This document shows, piece after piece, positions 24,826 through 35,214 of a DNA stretch of 64,000 nucleotides (position 1 is its first letter; each line of letters starts with the position of its first letter). The notes below the pieces were generated by a model. It was not told the origin of the DNA. It did no database searches and saw nothing but the letters and a program-made list of their open reading frames with translations. The DNA is from Abiotrophia defectiva ATCC 49176 (GTDB taxonomy: Bacteria; Bacillota; Bacilli; Lactobacillales; Aerococcaceae). The DNA lies in the NCBI RefSeq assembly GCF_000160075.2, contig NZ_KI535342.1, positions 1 through 64,000 of the forward strand, given 5' to 3'. The translations under genes and the position numbers were made by a program.

Positions 24826-26289
24826 TTACTGCCGTGTCTTCCGATAAAGGAATATATGAGTTATTTTATCAGTTTGTGGCCCGCGAGACAATGGGGAATT
24901 GCTAACTGGCCCCAACCATACGATTTCATCTTTTTCATCTACAAGCACTTTGATTTGATTTCGCTCATCACTTGGCAACTTAAGGTCCATGAGGATTCTG
25001 CCAACTTTCTTATGATAGACTTGACCTAATTCGTCGCTTATTGCAACTTGGTCACCGTCTTGTCTCTGTCTTAGCTGGAAATTGAGTGGCGCCGTCTCCT
25101 GGGCCTGACTTAAGTGTAGGCCTGCCCAACCTTCAGCCGCTTCACGCATTTCCGGTGACACCTGATGAGCTGCAAAAATCCCCGCTTCTGAACCACCATC
25201 TAGGGCATACCAGTGGTTGAGTCGACTTAAGATTAAACGTTGACCAAAATAAGCTTTTGGCCCCGCCTCTTCTGGTAGGATTTGGACGTAATCATAGCGT
25301 TTGACTGCTACCCAACCATGTCCTAACTGCAAACGTTGATTAGGATCACGGCGGTTACGCATCATCTGCTGCAATTGACCTACTAAATCGCGATTATAAG
25401 CGGGCACATCTTCGATTAGGCGTTCCTCAAAGAAAATTCGCAGATACATATTGAATTTTGCCTCAGGTAAGGCTAGAAAAGCCGGAATGTAAAGTAACCA
25501 ATAGTGATTGGTTGAATACATTAGGAGCTGGGGCTCCAAATCCAGATAATCCGCATACTGAACGGTGTAGGAATCTTGAATTTGCTGCTGAATCGTCAGG
25601 AGATTCTGTAATAATTGAGGATTCTCCTGCATCAGTTGCGGGATATAGGTATGGCGGAATCGATTCCGCACGAAGTGATCCATGTAATTTGAGGCATCTT
25701 CAAAATACGTGACGTTGAACTTCTCGGCATAGGCCTCTAGTTCCGCCTTAGTCACCCCAATAAAAGGTCTTATGATGGTAGGCATCACCGTATGGCCACT
25801 AGGATCGCTCATCAGGCGCTGATAACAGCCCCGAATACCTTGCAAGCCACGAATGGAGGTGCCACGTGTCATCCGCATTAAGAAGGTCTCAGCCACATCA
25901 TTAAGATGATGGGCAGTCATCAAAACATCCGCTTCAGTTGTCCGAATCACTTCTGCGAAAAATTGATAACGGGCGTCACGCGCCTGAGCTTCCACATTAG
26001 TGGCAGCCGGTTCGCCCCACTCTGTCGCAAAATAAATACAGCCATACTCTGCCACAATTTCCTTAATAGCGACGGCCTCATTGTCTGATTCTGGTCGCAA
26101 CTTGTGATTGAAATGGGCGACGACCAACTGCAGGTGATTATATTGACGTAACTGATTCAATTCATTCATCAATCTGAGCATGACCATAGAATCAACCCCG
26201 CCGGATACGGCCAGCACCACTGTCTTGGCCTCTAGCCAAGCTGGCCATGACTCCAACTGAGCCTTAACTTCCCGCATTAATTTTTCCAT
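24826..26289 (-). CDS. tilS: tRNA(Ile)-lysidine synthetase
   Basis: A 487-aa PP-loop ATPase converting the wobble C of tRNA-Ile2 to lysidine, essential for AUA decoding. ATP-binding SGGVDS at residues 29-34, then HHLNDVAETFLMRMTRGTSIRGLQGI and a C-terminal TilS substrate-binding region. AAAGGAG lies 8 bp before ATG 26289. It is followed by hpt. A terminator lies between it and yabR upstream. Confidence 0.95.
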   Translation of the reverse strand: MEKLMREVKAQLESWPAWLEAKTVVLAVSGGVDSMVMLRLMNELNQLRQYNHLQLVVAHFNHKLRPESDNEAVAIKEIVAEYGCIYFATEWGEPAATNVEAQARDARYQFFAEVIRTTEADVLMTAHHLNDVAETFLMRMTRGTSIRGLQGIRGCYQRLMSDPSGHTVMPTIIRPFIGVTKAELEAYAEKFNVTYFEDASNYMDHFVRNRFRHTYIPQLMQENPQLLQNLLTIQQQIQDSYTVQYADYLDLEPQLLMYSTNHYWLLYIPAFLALPEAKFNMYLRIFFEERLIEDVPAYNRDLVGQLQQMMRNRRDPNQRLQLGHGWVAVKRYDYVQILPEEAGPKAYFGQRLILSRLNHWYALDGGSEAGIFAAHQVSPEMREAAEGWAGLHLSQAQETAPLNFQLRQRQDGDQVAISDELGQVYHKKVGRILMDLKLPSDERNQIKVLVDEKDEIVWLGPVSNSPLSRGPQTDKITHIFLYRKTRQ

Positions 26290-26307
26290 CTAGATTCTCC
26301 TTTAGAT

Positions 26308-26332
26308 ACAAAAAGCAGCCTAAAAGGCTGCT
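26308..26332 (-). terminator. Terminator after the S1-domain gene
   Basis: 8-bp stem AGCAGCCT / AGGCTGCT with a 3-nt loop and minus-strand TTTTTG tail. It lies between the yabR homologue and tilS. Confidence 0.82.
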
Positions 26333-26387
26333 CTTATATCCTGTATTAGCGCACGACAAGAAACAATCGCACGTAAGCAAGACATCC

Positions 26388-26888
26388 CTAGCTACGTCGG
26401 CCACCACGGCCGCCGCGTTTGCCTTCGGTGTTACGTCTTAATGAGGACAGACGATCTTCACTGTCCTTTAGGAAGTTACTCATTAATTGGTCAAAATCAT
26501 CCAACTTACGGCTGTTATTATTTCCCGCATTGTTGAAGTTAGGGCGATTCCCGCCCTCTTCTTGACGACTCTTGAAGCGTGGGGCACGTTGGCCATGTGG
26601 TGCAGCACCTTCTTGGCGTTCACGTTTAGGCCGAGCGGGTGCCTCTGCAGGTCGATCACTGGCTTGACGAATTGACAGGCTAATTTTACCGTCGTCAGCG
26701 ATAGATAGAACCTTCACTGCGACTTCTTGGCCGACTGTTAAGACGGAACTAATCTCCTTAACATAGCCGTCTGAAACCTCACTAATGTGAACTAAACCTG
26801 TTTTATTATCTGGCAAGCTAATAAAAGCCCCAAAGTGTGTGATCCCTGTGACTTTCCCTGTGATTTTTTGCCCTACTTCGATTGACAT
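26388..26888 (-). CDS. yabR: S1-domain RNA-binding protein (YabR/general stress protein 13 type)
   Basis: A 166-aa protein: one S1 RNA-binding domain (1-75; GQKITGKVTGITHFGAFISL, GLVHISEVS, VKVLSIADDGKISLSIR) and a basic, Arg/Gly/Asn-rich low-complexity tail ending RGGRGGRRS, likely to contact RNA or ribosome. Neighbour order divIC-yabR-tilS is conserved in Firmicutes. GGGAGG precedes the ATG. Function in the family is poorly defined (translation or stress). Confidence 0.9.
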   Translation of the reverse strand: MSIEVGQKITGKVTGITHFGAFISLPDNKTGLVHISEVSDGYVKEISSVLTVGQEVAVKVLSIADDGKISLSIRQASDRPAEAPARPKRERQEGAAPHGQRAPRFKSRQEEGGNRPNFNNAGNNNSRKLDDFDQLMSNFLKDSEDRLSSLRRNTEGKRGGRGGRRS

Positions 26889-26950
26889 ACGATGTCTTAT
26901 CCTCCCTTAAGTTCTTTCATCCTTATATTCTATTCAGTAACTCTCATCCC

Positions 26951-27316
26951 TTAAGGATGCTTGGTGTCTTCCTGATGCGAAGATCCTAACTCGAAAATAA
27001 TCTCACCTGGCTTGGTGTAGTAATAATCACGTCGTGCCACATCCTCTAGATAGGCAGGATCCTTCATTTGTTGAGTTGCTTGGAAAACTTCACGATTCTC
27101 TTCAACGGCTTGTTCCTGGCCCGCCTTTACCTCTTGATAGGCTTGCTCGGCTGCCACTTGGTCCTGATAAGCCCGCCATAATGGAATCCCTGCAAAAGCA
27201 AGAGCTCCAATCAGAATGACATGAAAGATCAGGCGTCGTCCGTGAGAGTGCGGTTGCTTTGTCTGACGGGGTGAGGAAGTCTGAACAGATTCCTGTGGAT
27301 CTAATTTATAATTCAT
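26951..27316 (-). CDS. divIC: Cell-division protein DivIC (FtsB/DivIC family)
   Basis: A 121-aa bitopic division protein: basic cytoplasmic N terminus, one TM helix (about 29-49, LIFHVILIGALAFAGIPLW), a coiled-coil (~50-90) and the family's terminal motif YLEDVARRDYYYTKPGEIIFEL. It works with FtsL and DivIB at the septum. ATG 27316 is chosen because GGAGGTG lies 6-12 bp upstream; the ATG at 27331 overlaps that site. It lies between rqcP and yabR as in Bacillus. Confidence 0.9.
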   Translation of the reverse strand: MNYKLDPQESVQTSSPRQTKQPHSHGRRLIFHVILIGALAFAGIPLWRAYQDQVAAEQAYQEVKAGQEQAVEENREVFQATQQMKDPAYLEDVARRDYYYTKPGEIIFELGSSHQEDTKHP

Positions 27317-27454
27317 ACTTTTCACCTCCATGATAAACCTAGTTTGAGTATATCAATATTCGCGCCTAATTTCCATTCAAACTTGTCGTTTTTCCAAGTT
27401 TTTTTGCGAGCTTGGCTTGAGGTAGCATAGCTGAGGCCCTAGCCAAGCCCTATT

Positions 27455-27745
27455 TTAAGCTAGAAACTCATCTACTGGACGAACTTCATTATTAAGACGT
27501 TCTTCGCCCAAAATTTCGTAGAGGTTACTTGCCTCTTCTTTCTTGGTGTTTTCTTTAAGGTCTGTCACACGCACGGTTAAAAGCCGGTTACCAAAACGAA
27601 TCACCAACTCATCACCCACCTTTACAGCAGAACTAGATTTAGCTACTTGGCCATTCAAGGTAACACGCCCTTGATTCGCCACTTCTTTGGCAATGGTCCG
27701 ACGCTTAATCAAACGGGAAACCTTTAAATATTTATCTAATCTCAT
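27455..27745 (-). CDS. rqcP: S4-domain RNA-binding protein RqcP (YabO)
   Basis: A 96-aa S4-domain protein ([41 protein letters not shown]). The family member in B. subtilis (YabO, renamed RqcP) acts with RqcH in ribosome-associated quality control, adding alanine tails. It starts 1 bp after the mfd stop with an AAGGAG site, so it is coupled to mfd. Position and length match the family. Confidence 0.92.
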   Translation of the reverse strand: MRLDKYLKVSRLIKRRTIAKEVANQGRVTLNGQVAKSSSAVKVGDELVIRFGNRLLTVRVTDLKENTKKEEASNLYEILGEERLNNEVRPVDEFLA

Positions 27746-27746
27746 C

Positions 27747-30700
27747 TTATCTCTCCTTATTTTTGCTAGTGTCTTCTGCTAAGAGGCTAGCCACTTGACG
27801 GGCTAATTGCTTAAGGGCTCCTAACCAAACATAGGATGGTTGTTCTAGGATATCCAAGCTAATCACCTGCCGCGAGCCCTCTTGAGACACGGTGGATTTC
27901 TGGGAAATGCCAGCCAAGGCTTCAAAAAGTTTGGCCCCTCGTAATTGATCTGAGGCCATCTGGTTGAAGCTGACCTTGACATGACGTGGGGTTTGCTGGA
28001 TTTTGACAATGCCCGCTTCGAGCCCATAATGTTTAATCAAGGCAATTTCCAATAAATCCGCCACCTCATCTGGGAATTCACCATAGCGGTCAATCAACTG
28101 ATCTTGCAGATTACGATAGGCTTCTTCAGAATCAATCTGTTGAATTTGCTTATAGACCGAAATCTTTTGCCGTTCATCGGCGATATAGCTGGCTGGAATA
28201 TAGGCGTCGATTAGCAGATGCCATTCAATCTGGTTGCTAGCTTGACTTGGTATCTGACCAACCTTCTTGCCCCGCTTAATATTAACAGCTTCTTTAAGCA
28301 TTTGGGAATAAAGGTCAAAACCGACAGAATCAATAAAGCCGGATTGTTGTTTACCCAGCAGATTCCCTGCCCCTCGAATGGACAGGTCCCGCATAGCAAT
28401 CTTAAAGCCTGATCCCAACTCTGTAAATTCGCGGACAGCCTGCAATCTTTTCTCACTGACCTCACTGAGTGACTTAAATGGCTCATACATCAAATAAGCA
28501 TAGGCCACTCGATTGGTGCGCCCTACCCGCCCACGTAATTGGTAGAGGGTGGATAAACCCATATGGTCCGCATCTTCAACAAAAAGGGTATTAACATTAG
28601 GAATATCAACCCCTGTTTCAATAATGGTGGTAGTCACCAGGACATCGTAAGCCCCTTGGATAAAGTCCACTAGCACCGTCTCCAATTCCACCTCCGACAT
28701 CTGACCGTGGGCATAAGCTACCCTAGCCTCTGGTACCAAAGCCTGGATTTCCATGGCCCGACGCTCAATAGTCGCCACTCGATTATAGAGATAGAAGACC
28801 TGACCTTCGCGTGCTAGCTCACGTTCAATACCTGACTTAATCGCTCCATCATTGCGCTCCATGACATAGGTCTGGACGGGGAAACGGTTATTGGGTGGTG
28901 TCTCAATCAAGGACAAGTCCCGAACACCTATCATGGACATATGCAAGGTGCGAGGAATTGGCGTCGCCGTCAAGGTTAAGACATCAACCTGTGACTTGAG
29001 TTGTTTGAGCCGTTCCTTGTGCTTGACCCCAAAACGTTGCTCCTCATCGACAATCAACAGGCCTAAATCCTGAAACTGGACATCTTTAGAGACCAAGCGA
29101 TGAGTCCCGACCACAATATTCACGGCCCCCGTTAGCAAGTCATCGATGGTCTGGTCTTGTTGCTTTTTAGATACAAAGCGACTCATCAGCCGAATTTCAA
29201 AAGGATAATCAGCAAAACGCTGAACCAAAGAATTATAGTGTTGCTGAGCTAAAATCGTAGTAGGGACTAGGAAGGCCACTTGCTTGCCGTCCATGACCGC
29301 CTTGAAAATGGCCCGCATGGCTACTTCGGTCTTGCCGTAACCTACGTCACCGACTAGCAGGCGGTCCATGGGCTTGCTTTTTTCCATATCTGCCTTAATC
29401 TCTATTGCGGACCGGAGTTGGTCCTCTGTTTCTACATAAGCAAAAGCCGACTCGAACTCACTCTGCTCTGGTGTATCAGGCCCAAAAGCATACCCAACTT
29501 CTCGTTCTCGCTTAGCATAGAGGGCGATTAATTCATCGGCAATGTCTTCTATTTTAGCCGCTACCTTGCGCTTAGTCTTAGCCCACTCAGTGCCCCCGAG
29601 CTTGTTAAGCTTAGGTGTCTTGGCTTCTGAGGCGACATATTTTTGTAGCAGATGAATTTGATCGACCGGAATCAGAATACGAGAGTCGTCTTGATAAACA
29701 ACCGACAAGAGATCCTTATGAATGCCATTCATTTCGATAGTGTCCATACCACGGAATTGGCCTATCCCATGGTGAACATGAACCACATAGTCACCGACTT
29801 CTAATTCTGAATAACTCTTAATCCGTTCAGCATTGGTTAGCTTAGTGCGAGATTGACGAGCCTGACGCTTTTTCAATTTATTGAAGAGTTCTTTTTCAGT
29901 TACTACTACCCATTTCAAGACAGGTAGTTCAAAACCATTTGATAGAGCTCCTACTCCGATATTGATAACCTTGGCTTGGGCTTGGCCTTCTGTTACTACG
30001 CTAGGTCCGATATGAAATTCCTCAAAAAGTGCTTCCACCTTCCGAGCTTGCTCCAAACTCCCTACAGCTACCTGAATGGTATAGCCTTGTTTCAACCAGT
30101 GATCCATCTCCGTTTTGACCAGAGGCATTTGGTTAAAGAAAGGGTTGAGGGTGCGATACTGGAAGGAGTGAACCGCTCCTAAAGATTGATGTCCCAAGCC
30201 TCGATGCATAACTGAGAGATAGAGCAAGGCCCCTGAATATGCCCGCACGCAGGCCTGAAAATCTGCTTTAACAGCCAAGCCAGGTAAAAGCAAGCCTTTT
30301 TGTGTCTCCTGCTCAATCCAAAACTGATCTTCCTCAACCAGATGAAGAGCCTGTTGCTGTAGCTTATCAAATTCTGACAGAACTAAAAGTCCTTGCTCTC
30401 CTAAATAATCAAGGAGCGTCACCACTTGGTCATCCTGAGCCAAGCTCAGATAAGCATGCGGATACTTGAGAGGCTCGCCATGGCGCAACTGATCCATTTG
30501 ATTGCTGAGTCCAGCTTCCATGGCCTCTCTTAATTCTTGATCCTTCACTTTCTTCAGGGCGCGCGCCTTCATATCCTCTAAACGTGGCAAGAGGGCTTGT
30601 TGAGCTTCTAGGCCAAATAAGACATCTTGAGCTGGCAGGATTTGGACAGAGTCTAGATTTTCAATCGAGGACTGGGTCTCAGCATTAAAAGCCCGAATAG

Positions 30701-31298
30701 AATCTAGCTCGGTATCAAAGAAATCCAAACGAATCGGATATTCGGCTGATACTGGGAAGAAGTCAATGATACTCCCGCGTACGCTGAACTCGCCCGGTTG
30801 TTCTACCAAGCTAGCCCGATGATAGCCCCAAGCGGTTAAGACACTTTCTAACTGGCGGCGTTCCCAGTTATCTCCAAGTTCAAGAGTATGTTGAGCTTGA
30901 CGCCATTGATTAGGGTGAGTCAATTGTTTTCGTAAACCGGCCACATTAGTAACTACAATACAGGGCTCGCCGTGAGCTAGTTGGTTAAGGATCTGAATCC
31001 GGTCCCGCATCTGATCCTCCGAAGCAAAGGCAAATTCAATAGCCAGAGCCTCCTCCACTACAAAAGCCTGCACGGACACCTGGGGCAGAAGCTGTGTTAA
31101 ATCATCTACTAACTGTCCCAACTTGCTAGCAATGGGCTCCACAATCAAGAGTGGCCGAGGGCGAGCTTGGAAAAGCTGAGCCAGCATGACGGCACGTGCA
31201 CTATCATCAATTCCCGTTACCAACTGGGGTAAGCTACCCGGCCCTGTCTGATTAATGGCCTTTATTGCCGACTGAAAAGCTTCTTGCGCAAATTCCAT
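27747..31298 (-). CDS. mfd: Transcription-repair coupling factor
   Basis: An 1183-aa DNA translocase that removes RNA polymerase stalled at lesions and recruits UvrA. N-terminal UvrB-like region, RNA-polymerase interaction domain ([20 protein letters not shown], CarD-like), then helicase motifs [39 protein letters not shown] and RGRVGR, and a C-terminal TRCF domain. Length is typical. It lies between pth and rqcP in the canonical Firmicutes order. The 124-bp gap to pth contains a 10-bp imperfect hairpin (about 31362-31401) without a T run. Confidence 0.97.
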   Translation of the reverse strand: MEFAQEAFQSAIKAINQTGPGSLPQLVTGIDDSARAVMLAQLFQARPRPLLIVEPIASKLGQLVDDLTQLLPQVSVQAFVVEEALAIEFAFASEDQMRDRIQILNQLAHGEPCIVVTNVAGLRKQLTHPNQWRQAQHTLELGDNWERRQLESVLTAWGYHRASLVEQPGEFSVRGSIIDFFPVSAEYPIRLDFFDTELDSIRAFNAETQSSIENLDSVQILPAQDVLFGLEAQQALLPRLEDMKARALKKVKDQELREAMEAGLSNQMDQLRHGEPLKYPHAYLSLAQDDQVVTLLDYLGEQGLLVLSEFDKLQQQALHLVEEDQFWIEQETQKGLLLPGLAVKADFQACVRAYSGALLYLSVMHRGLGHQSLGAVHSFQYRTLNPFFNQMPLVKTEMDHWLKQGYTIQVAVGSLEQARKVEALFEEFHIGPSVVTEGQAQAKVINIGVGALSNGFELPVLKWVVVTEKELFNKLKKRQARQSRTKLTNAERIKSYSELEVGDYVVHVHHGIGQFRGMDTIEMNGIHKDLLSVVYQDDSRILIPVDQIHLLQKYVASEAKTPKLNKLGGTEWAKTKRKVAAKIEDIADELIALYAKREREVGYAFGPDTPEQSEFESAFAYVETEDQLRSAIEIKADMEKSKPMDRLLVGDVGYGKTEVAMRAIFKAVMDGKQVAFLVPTTILAQQHYNSLVQRFADYPFEIRLMSRFVSKKQQDQTIDDLLTGAVNIVVGTHRLVSKDVQFQDLGLLIVDEEQRFGVKHKERLKQLKSQVDVLTLTATPIPRTLHMSMIGVRDLSLIETPPNNRFPVQTYVMERNDGAIKSGIERELAREGQVFYLYNRVATIERRAMEIQALVPEARVAYAHGQMSEVELETVLVDFIQGAYDVLVTTTIIETGVDIPNVNTLFVEDADHMGLSTLYQLRGRVGRTNRVAYAYLMYEPFKSLSEVSEKRLQAVREFTELGSGFKIAMRDLSIRGAGNLLGKQQSGFIDSVGFDLYSQMLKEAVNIKRGKKVGQIPSQASNQIEWHLLIDAYIPASYIADERQKISVYKQIQQIDSEEAYRNLQDQLIDRYGEFPDEVADLLEIALIKHYGLEAGIVKIQQTPRHVKVSFNQMASDQLRGAKLFEALAGISQKSTVSQEGSRQVISLDILEQPSYVWLGALKQLARQVASLLAEDTSKNKER

Positions 31299-31422
31299 GT
31301 TTTTCCTACTTTCTCTCTAGTCAAACTGGCTCAGAGTTTTGAGTCAGCTAACGCCACAAGAGGTTGCAACGTCTACCCACCCCTGGGAGAGTCGCAACCT
31401 ATCTTAAGGTTTATCGTGTCTT

Positions 31423-31983
31423 TTAGTTATATTGGTTCATTAATTGAACGAAAGTTTCGCCCTTAGCCCAGGCCCTCAACAAGTCGGTTGTCTGGTCAAT
31501 TTTCTGTTCTATTAAAGCGCGGTCATCTGTATCGAAACGTTGTAGAACATGGTCCACAACCTTACGTCCATATTGAGGTCGGCCAATGCCAATCTTGACT
31601 CGCTTGAAATCTTGGGTCCCTAGCATTTCGATAATGCTCTTGACCCCATTGTGGCCGCCCGCACTACCTGACTGGCGTAGACGCAACTTACCAGGCTCCA
31701 AATCCAAGTCATCATAAACCACCACAAGCTCGTCCGGGCTAATATTATAATAGGACATAAGAGGCAAGACAGCTTCACCCGATAGGTTCATAAAGGTATA
31801 AGGTTTGACCAAGAGCACCTTTTCGTCTCCCACTCGCCAAATGGTATAATCGGCACGAAATTTTTGGTCGGTCAATTTCAAACCTTCTTGACGCGCCAAA
31901 GCATCAATGACATCAAAGCCCACATTGTGACGCGTCCCCTGATACTTATCGCCAGGGTTCCCTAATCCAACGATTAACTTCAT
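31423..31983 (-). CDS. pth: Peptidyl-tRNA hydrolase
   Basis: A 186-aa enzyme that recycles peptidyl-tRNA released from ribosomes. GLGNPGDKYQGTRHNVGF at the N terminus with the catalytic H19, then KPYTFMNLSGEAV, VYDDLDLEPGKLRLRQSGSAGGHNG. ATG 31983 is chosen for GAGGAGGGAG directly upstream; a longer in-frame start lacks an RBS. Next downstream is mfd. Confidence 0.96.
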   Translation of the reverse strand: MKLIVGLGNPGDKYQGTRHNVGFDVIDALARQEGLKLTDQKFRADYTIWRVGDEKVLLVKPYTFMNLSGEAVLPLMSYYNISPDELVVVYDDLDLEPGKLRLRQSGSAGGHNGVKSIIEMLGTQDFKRVKIGIGRPQYGRKVVDHVLQRFDTDDRALIEQKIDQTTDLLRAWAKGETFVQLMNQYN

Positions 31984-32105
31984 CCTGCTCCCTCCTCTGC
32001 TTTTTCTATTATAACACATGTTTGGAGCATGTCACTAACAGAAAGATTCACGAAGCAAACTGTATTACTAACAAAACAAAACTGTACTATTCTAAAAATT
32101 TCCTC

Positions 32106-32133
32106 TTCACATTTTTGAAAAGAGTGGTATAAT
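32106..32133 (+). promoter_or_regulatory. Promoter of ldh
   Basis: TTCACA (32106-32111), 16-bp spacer, TATAAT (32128-32133) extended by TGG. AAGGAG precedes the ATG at 32165. Confidence 0.75.
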
Positions 32134-32164
32134 ATAGCCAAGTGATAGAAAGGAGATATTCACT

Positions 32165-33124
32165 ATGAAACAACCAAAGAACAAGATTATTTTAGTCGGT
32201 GATGGCGCAGTCGGATCTAGCTTTGCTTTCTCTCTCGTTAACCAAAACATCGGCCGTGAACTCGGCATCATTGATATCAACAAGGACAAGACAGTCGGGG
32301 ACGCTTTAGACCTCTCTCACGCCTTAGCCTTCACTTCACCTAAGGAAATTTACTCTGCTGAATACAGCGACTGCGGTGACGCAGATATCGTCGTATTAAC
32401 AGCTGGTGCAGCACAAAAACCAGGTGAAACTCGCTTGGATCTCGTTCACAAAAACTTAAGCATCTACAAATCAGTTATTAAACAAATCGTAGACTCTGGT
32501 TTTAACGGTATTTTCTTGGTTGCTGCCAACCCAGTGGATATCTTAACTTATGCAACCTGGAAGTTTTCCGGTTTCCCTAAAGAGCGCGTTATCGGTTCTG
32601 GGACTACCTTAGACACCGCTCGTTTCCGTCAAGAAATCGCACAACTTATCGGTGTTGATGCGCGTAACGTCCACGGTTATATCTTAGGTGAACACGGGGA
32701 TACTGAATTCCCTGTTTGGTCTCACGCTAACGTGGGTGGCTTGACTATCTATGAATGGGTCAAAAACCACCCAGACACTGACGAACAAGCCTTAGTTGAA
32801 ATGTTCTTCAAAGTTCGTGACGCTGCTTACGAAATCATCTCTAAAAAAGGTGCAACCTACTACGGGATTGCTGTTACCTTGGCTCGTATCTGCCGTGCTA
32901 TCTTAGACGATGAAAAGGCAATCTTCCCTCTCTCTGTCTACTTAGACGGTGAGTATGGTCAATCAGACCTCTACATCGGGGCTCCAGCTATCTTGGGTCG
33001 CGAAGGGGTTGTTTCTGTCATTGAAATCCCACTTAACGACTCTGAGTTGGACAAGATGAATGCTTCTGCAAGCACCCTCAAAGCAGTGACTGCCGATGGT
33101 TTTGCTCGCTTAGAAGAAAACTAA
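32165..33124 (+). CDS. ldh: L-lactate dehydrogenase
   Basis: A 319-aa NAD-dependent enzyme reducing pyruvate to L-lactate, the end step of homolactic fermentation. Nucleotide-binding GDGAVGSS at about 12-19, R of the substrate loop in [10 protein letters not shown], the NPVDI stretch, catalytic H in GEHGD (~180). Length normal. Single-gene unit with strong promoter and terminator. Codon choice looks biased toward a few codons, in keeping with high expression. Confidence 0.96.
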   Translation: MKQPKNKIILVGDGAVGSSFAFSLVNQNIGRELGIIDINKDKTVGDALDLSHALAFTSPKEIYSAEYSDCGDADIVVLTAGAAQKPGETRLDLVHKNLSIYKSVIKQIVDSGFNGIFLVAANPVDILTYATWKFSGFPKERVIGSGTTLDTARFRQEIAQLIGVDARNVHGYILGEHGDTEFPVWSHANVGGLTIYEWVKNHPDTDEQALVEMFFKVRDAAYEIISKKGATYYGIAVTLARICRAILDDEKAIFPLSVYLDGEYGQSDLYIGAPAILGREGVVSVIEIPLNDSELDKMNASASTLKAVTADGFARLEEN

Positions 33125-33147
33125 TCTCCCTATCAAATCCATTATCC

Positions 33148-33176
33148 GCACCTGGCTCCTTGCCAGGTGCTTTTTT
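33148..33176 (+). terminator. Terminator of ldh
   Basis: Perfect 9-bp stem GCACCTGGC / GCCAGGTGC, 5-nt loop, TTTTTT tail. Confidence 0.95.
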
Positions 33177-33192
33177 AGGCTTAATGAAACCA

Positions 33193-33222
33193 TAAAAAAG
33201 AAGCCAAGACCGCAGTCTTGGC
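33193..33222 (-). terminator. Terminator of the fru operon
   Basis: Perfect 8-bp stem GCCAAGAC / GTCTTGGC with a 4-nt loop; minus-strand tail TTCTTTTTT. Confidence 0.9.
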
Positions 33223-33231
33223 TGTTTGAGC

Positions 33232-35187
33232 TTATTTTTTGTTTTGGTTACGTAAGGTCAAGCTCAAGAGGAAGGCCCCTAAGAAGCTGGCACCAACCCA
33301 AATCGCTAAATAGAGCAATGGATTCGTTACACCACCCGCTAACATCGCGAAGACCCCGCCGTGTGGCACCTTGCTGACGATACCAAAGAGCATGCTTAAG
33401 GCACCCGCTACACCGGCAGAAACTGCCAATGGTGGAATAACCTTCAATGGGTTGGCTGCAGCAAATGGAATAGCCCCTTCCGTGATGAAGGCTGCACCCA
33501 TGACATAGTTAACTAGAGCTGAGTTACGTTCTTCTTCTGGCCAGAGGTTTTTGTTGAGGGTTGCTGCCAAGGCAATCGCCAACGGTGGCACCATCCCACC
33601 AACCATAACGGCTGCCATAACGTTTGAACCTGCGCCTGCTGATTGTGTCACTAAGGCAGTCCCTGTAACGTAAGCGGCCTTGTTAATTGGACCACCCATA
33701 TCGATTGACATCATGGCACCGACTAAGAAACCTAACACTAAGGCTGAACCTGTGCTCATACCGTTGAGGAAGTCTTGCAATCCTTGCATAACAGCCCCCA
33801 TTGGACCGTTTACAACGAAGAGCATGAGGAAGGACATAATCAGGACCCCAAAAACCGGGAAGAGGAAGATTGGTTTCAACCCTTCAAGTGATTTTGGTAA
33901 CCAAGCAAATGCTAGACGGAGGACATAGATAATCCCACCAGCCAAGAAGCCGGCTACTAAAGCGCCTAAGAAACCTGACGGAATGCTTTTCTCAAAGAGA
34001 CCTACCGCTCCAAAGTCAGACAAGACAGATGGATTAGCTAAAATCCCACCCATGAAACCAACAACCAAACCAGGACGGTCAGCAATTGAATGACCGATAA
34101 AACCAGCCAACATTGGCAACATCATAGCAAAAGCTAATTTACCTGTTACAAAGAGGAATTGCGCTACTTGGTTATAGCTAGCATCTTCAGGGTTGAAGGA
34201 ATTAATCCCCCAGAAGAAGGACAAGGCGATTAAAATCCCACCAGATACCACAAACGGCAACATATGAGAAACCCCGTTCATCAAGTGTTTGTAGAATTGG
34301 CGGCCAATGGACTCTTTGCCGACTTCAAGATCTGCTGCACCAGCGCCTTCTGCTGCGTGGTAGATTGGTGCCTCTGCTTTTGCAGCTTTAGCTACTAATT
34401 CATCAGCCTTGTGGATACCATCTGCAACCTTAGTGATAATCACTGGTTTGCCATCAAAGCGGGCCATCTCCACTTGCTTATCCGCTGCCACGATAATGGC
34501 TGTCGCCTTTTTGATGTCATCAGCAGTCAAACGGTTGCCGACACCAGCCTGCCCGTTGGTTTCGACTTTAATCTTGATCCCTGCGGCTTTCCCGGCTTGT
34601 TTGAGTTTTTCTTCTGCCATAAAAGTATGGGCAATCCCAGTTGGGCAAGCTGTTACGGCTAAGACATAGACATCTTCTTGTGCTGAGCTCGCTTGACTTG
34701 CTGGTTCAGCCCCTGTAGCTTGGGCTGCTTCCTCAGCTTCCGCTGCAGCAAAGACTGCTACCACTTCTTCAGGCGTTTTTGCTGCTGCTAAAGCGACCTT
34801 AGTTTCTGGTTGCATGAGGACAGAAGATAATTTAGCTAAGGCTTGCAAGTGCTCGCCACCGCCACCTGCTGGAGCTGCAATCATGAAGATATACTTGGCA
34901 GCTTGGCCATCAAAGCTATCCCAATCAATCCCCGCGTCACTACGCCCAAAGACGATAGCTGCTGATTTGATTGATTCATGTTGGGCATGAGGAATGGCAA
35001 TCTCATCGCCGACACCTGTAGTTGATTGGGCTTCGCGGACTTCTAAAGCGGCCACATAAGCCTCAACGTCGGAGACACCGCCAGCTTGGTGGAAGCGTTC
35101 TGCTAAATACTTAAGCGTTGACGGCTTATCTGTTGTGCTCAACTGGAGGTCCATGGCCTCTTTAACAAATAATTCTGATAATTTCAC
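33232..35187 (-). CDS. fruA: Fructose-specific PTS enzyme EIIABC
   Basis: A 651-aa three-domain permease that imports fructose and phosphorylates it at C1. EIIA domain (1-~150) with phospho-histidine H67 in AIPHAQH; Ala/Glu-rich linker; EIIB domain (~172-275) with phospho-cysteine C181 in TACPTGIAHTFMAE; EIIC membrane domain (~290-651) with about ten hydrophobic segments and GGPINKAAYV. GTG start at 35187 with AAAGGAG 9 bp upstream. It is last in the fruR-fruK-fruA operon, 27 bp after fruK. Confidence 0.95.
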   Translation of the reverse strand: MKLSELFVKEAMDLQLSTTDKPSTLKYLAERFHQAGGVSDVEAYVAALEVREAQSTTGVGDEIAIPHAQHESIKSAAIVFGRSDAGIDWDSFDGQAAKYIFMIAAPAGGGGEHLQALAKLSSVLMQPETKVALAAAKTPEEVVAVFAAAEAEEAAQATGAEPASQASSAQEDVYVLAVTACPTGIAHTFMAEEKLKQAGKAAGIKIKVETNGQAGVGNRLTADDIKKATAIIVAADKQVEMARFDGKPVIITKVADGIHKADELVAKAAKAEAPIYHAAEGAGAADLEVGKESIGRQFYKHLMNGVSHMLPFVVSGGILIALSFFWGINSFNPEDASYNQVAQFLFVTGKLAFAMMLPMLAGFIGHSIADRPGLVVGFMGGILANPSVLSDFGAVGLFEKSIPSGFLGALVAGFLAGGIIYVLRLAFAWLPKSLEGLKPIFLFPVFGVLIMSFLMLFVVNGPMGAVMQGLQDFLNGMSTGSALVLGFLVGAMMSIDMGGPINKAAYVTGTALVTQSAGAGSNVMAAVMVGGMVPPLAIALAATLNKNLWPEEERNSALVNYVMGAAFITEGAIPFAAANPLKVIPPLAVSAGVAGALSMLFGIVSKVPHGGVFAMLAGGVTNPLLYLAIWVGASFLGAFLLSLTLRNQNKK

Positions 35188-35214
35188 TTTCTATTTCTCC
35201 TTTGAATTTCCTAG

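Noticed and set aside
27411-27460. Terminator or operator between rqcP and divIC
   Set aside because: GCTTGGCT / AGCCAAGC arms are present around a long loop, but there is no T run and no promoter relation; left as an uncertain stem.
31362-31401. Terminator between pth and mfd
   Set aside because: A 10-bp imperfect hairpin exists but there is no T run on either strand, so pth and mfd may still be co-transcribed.
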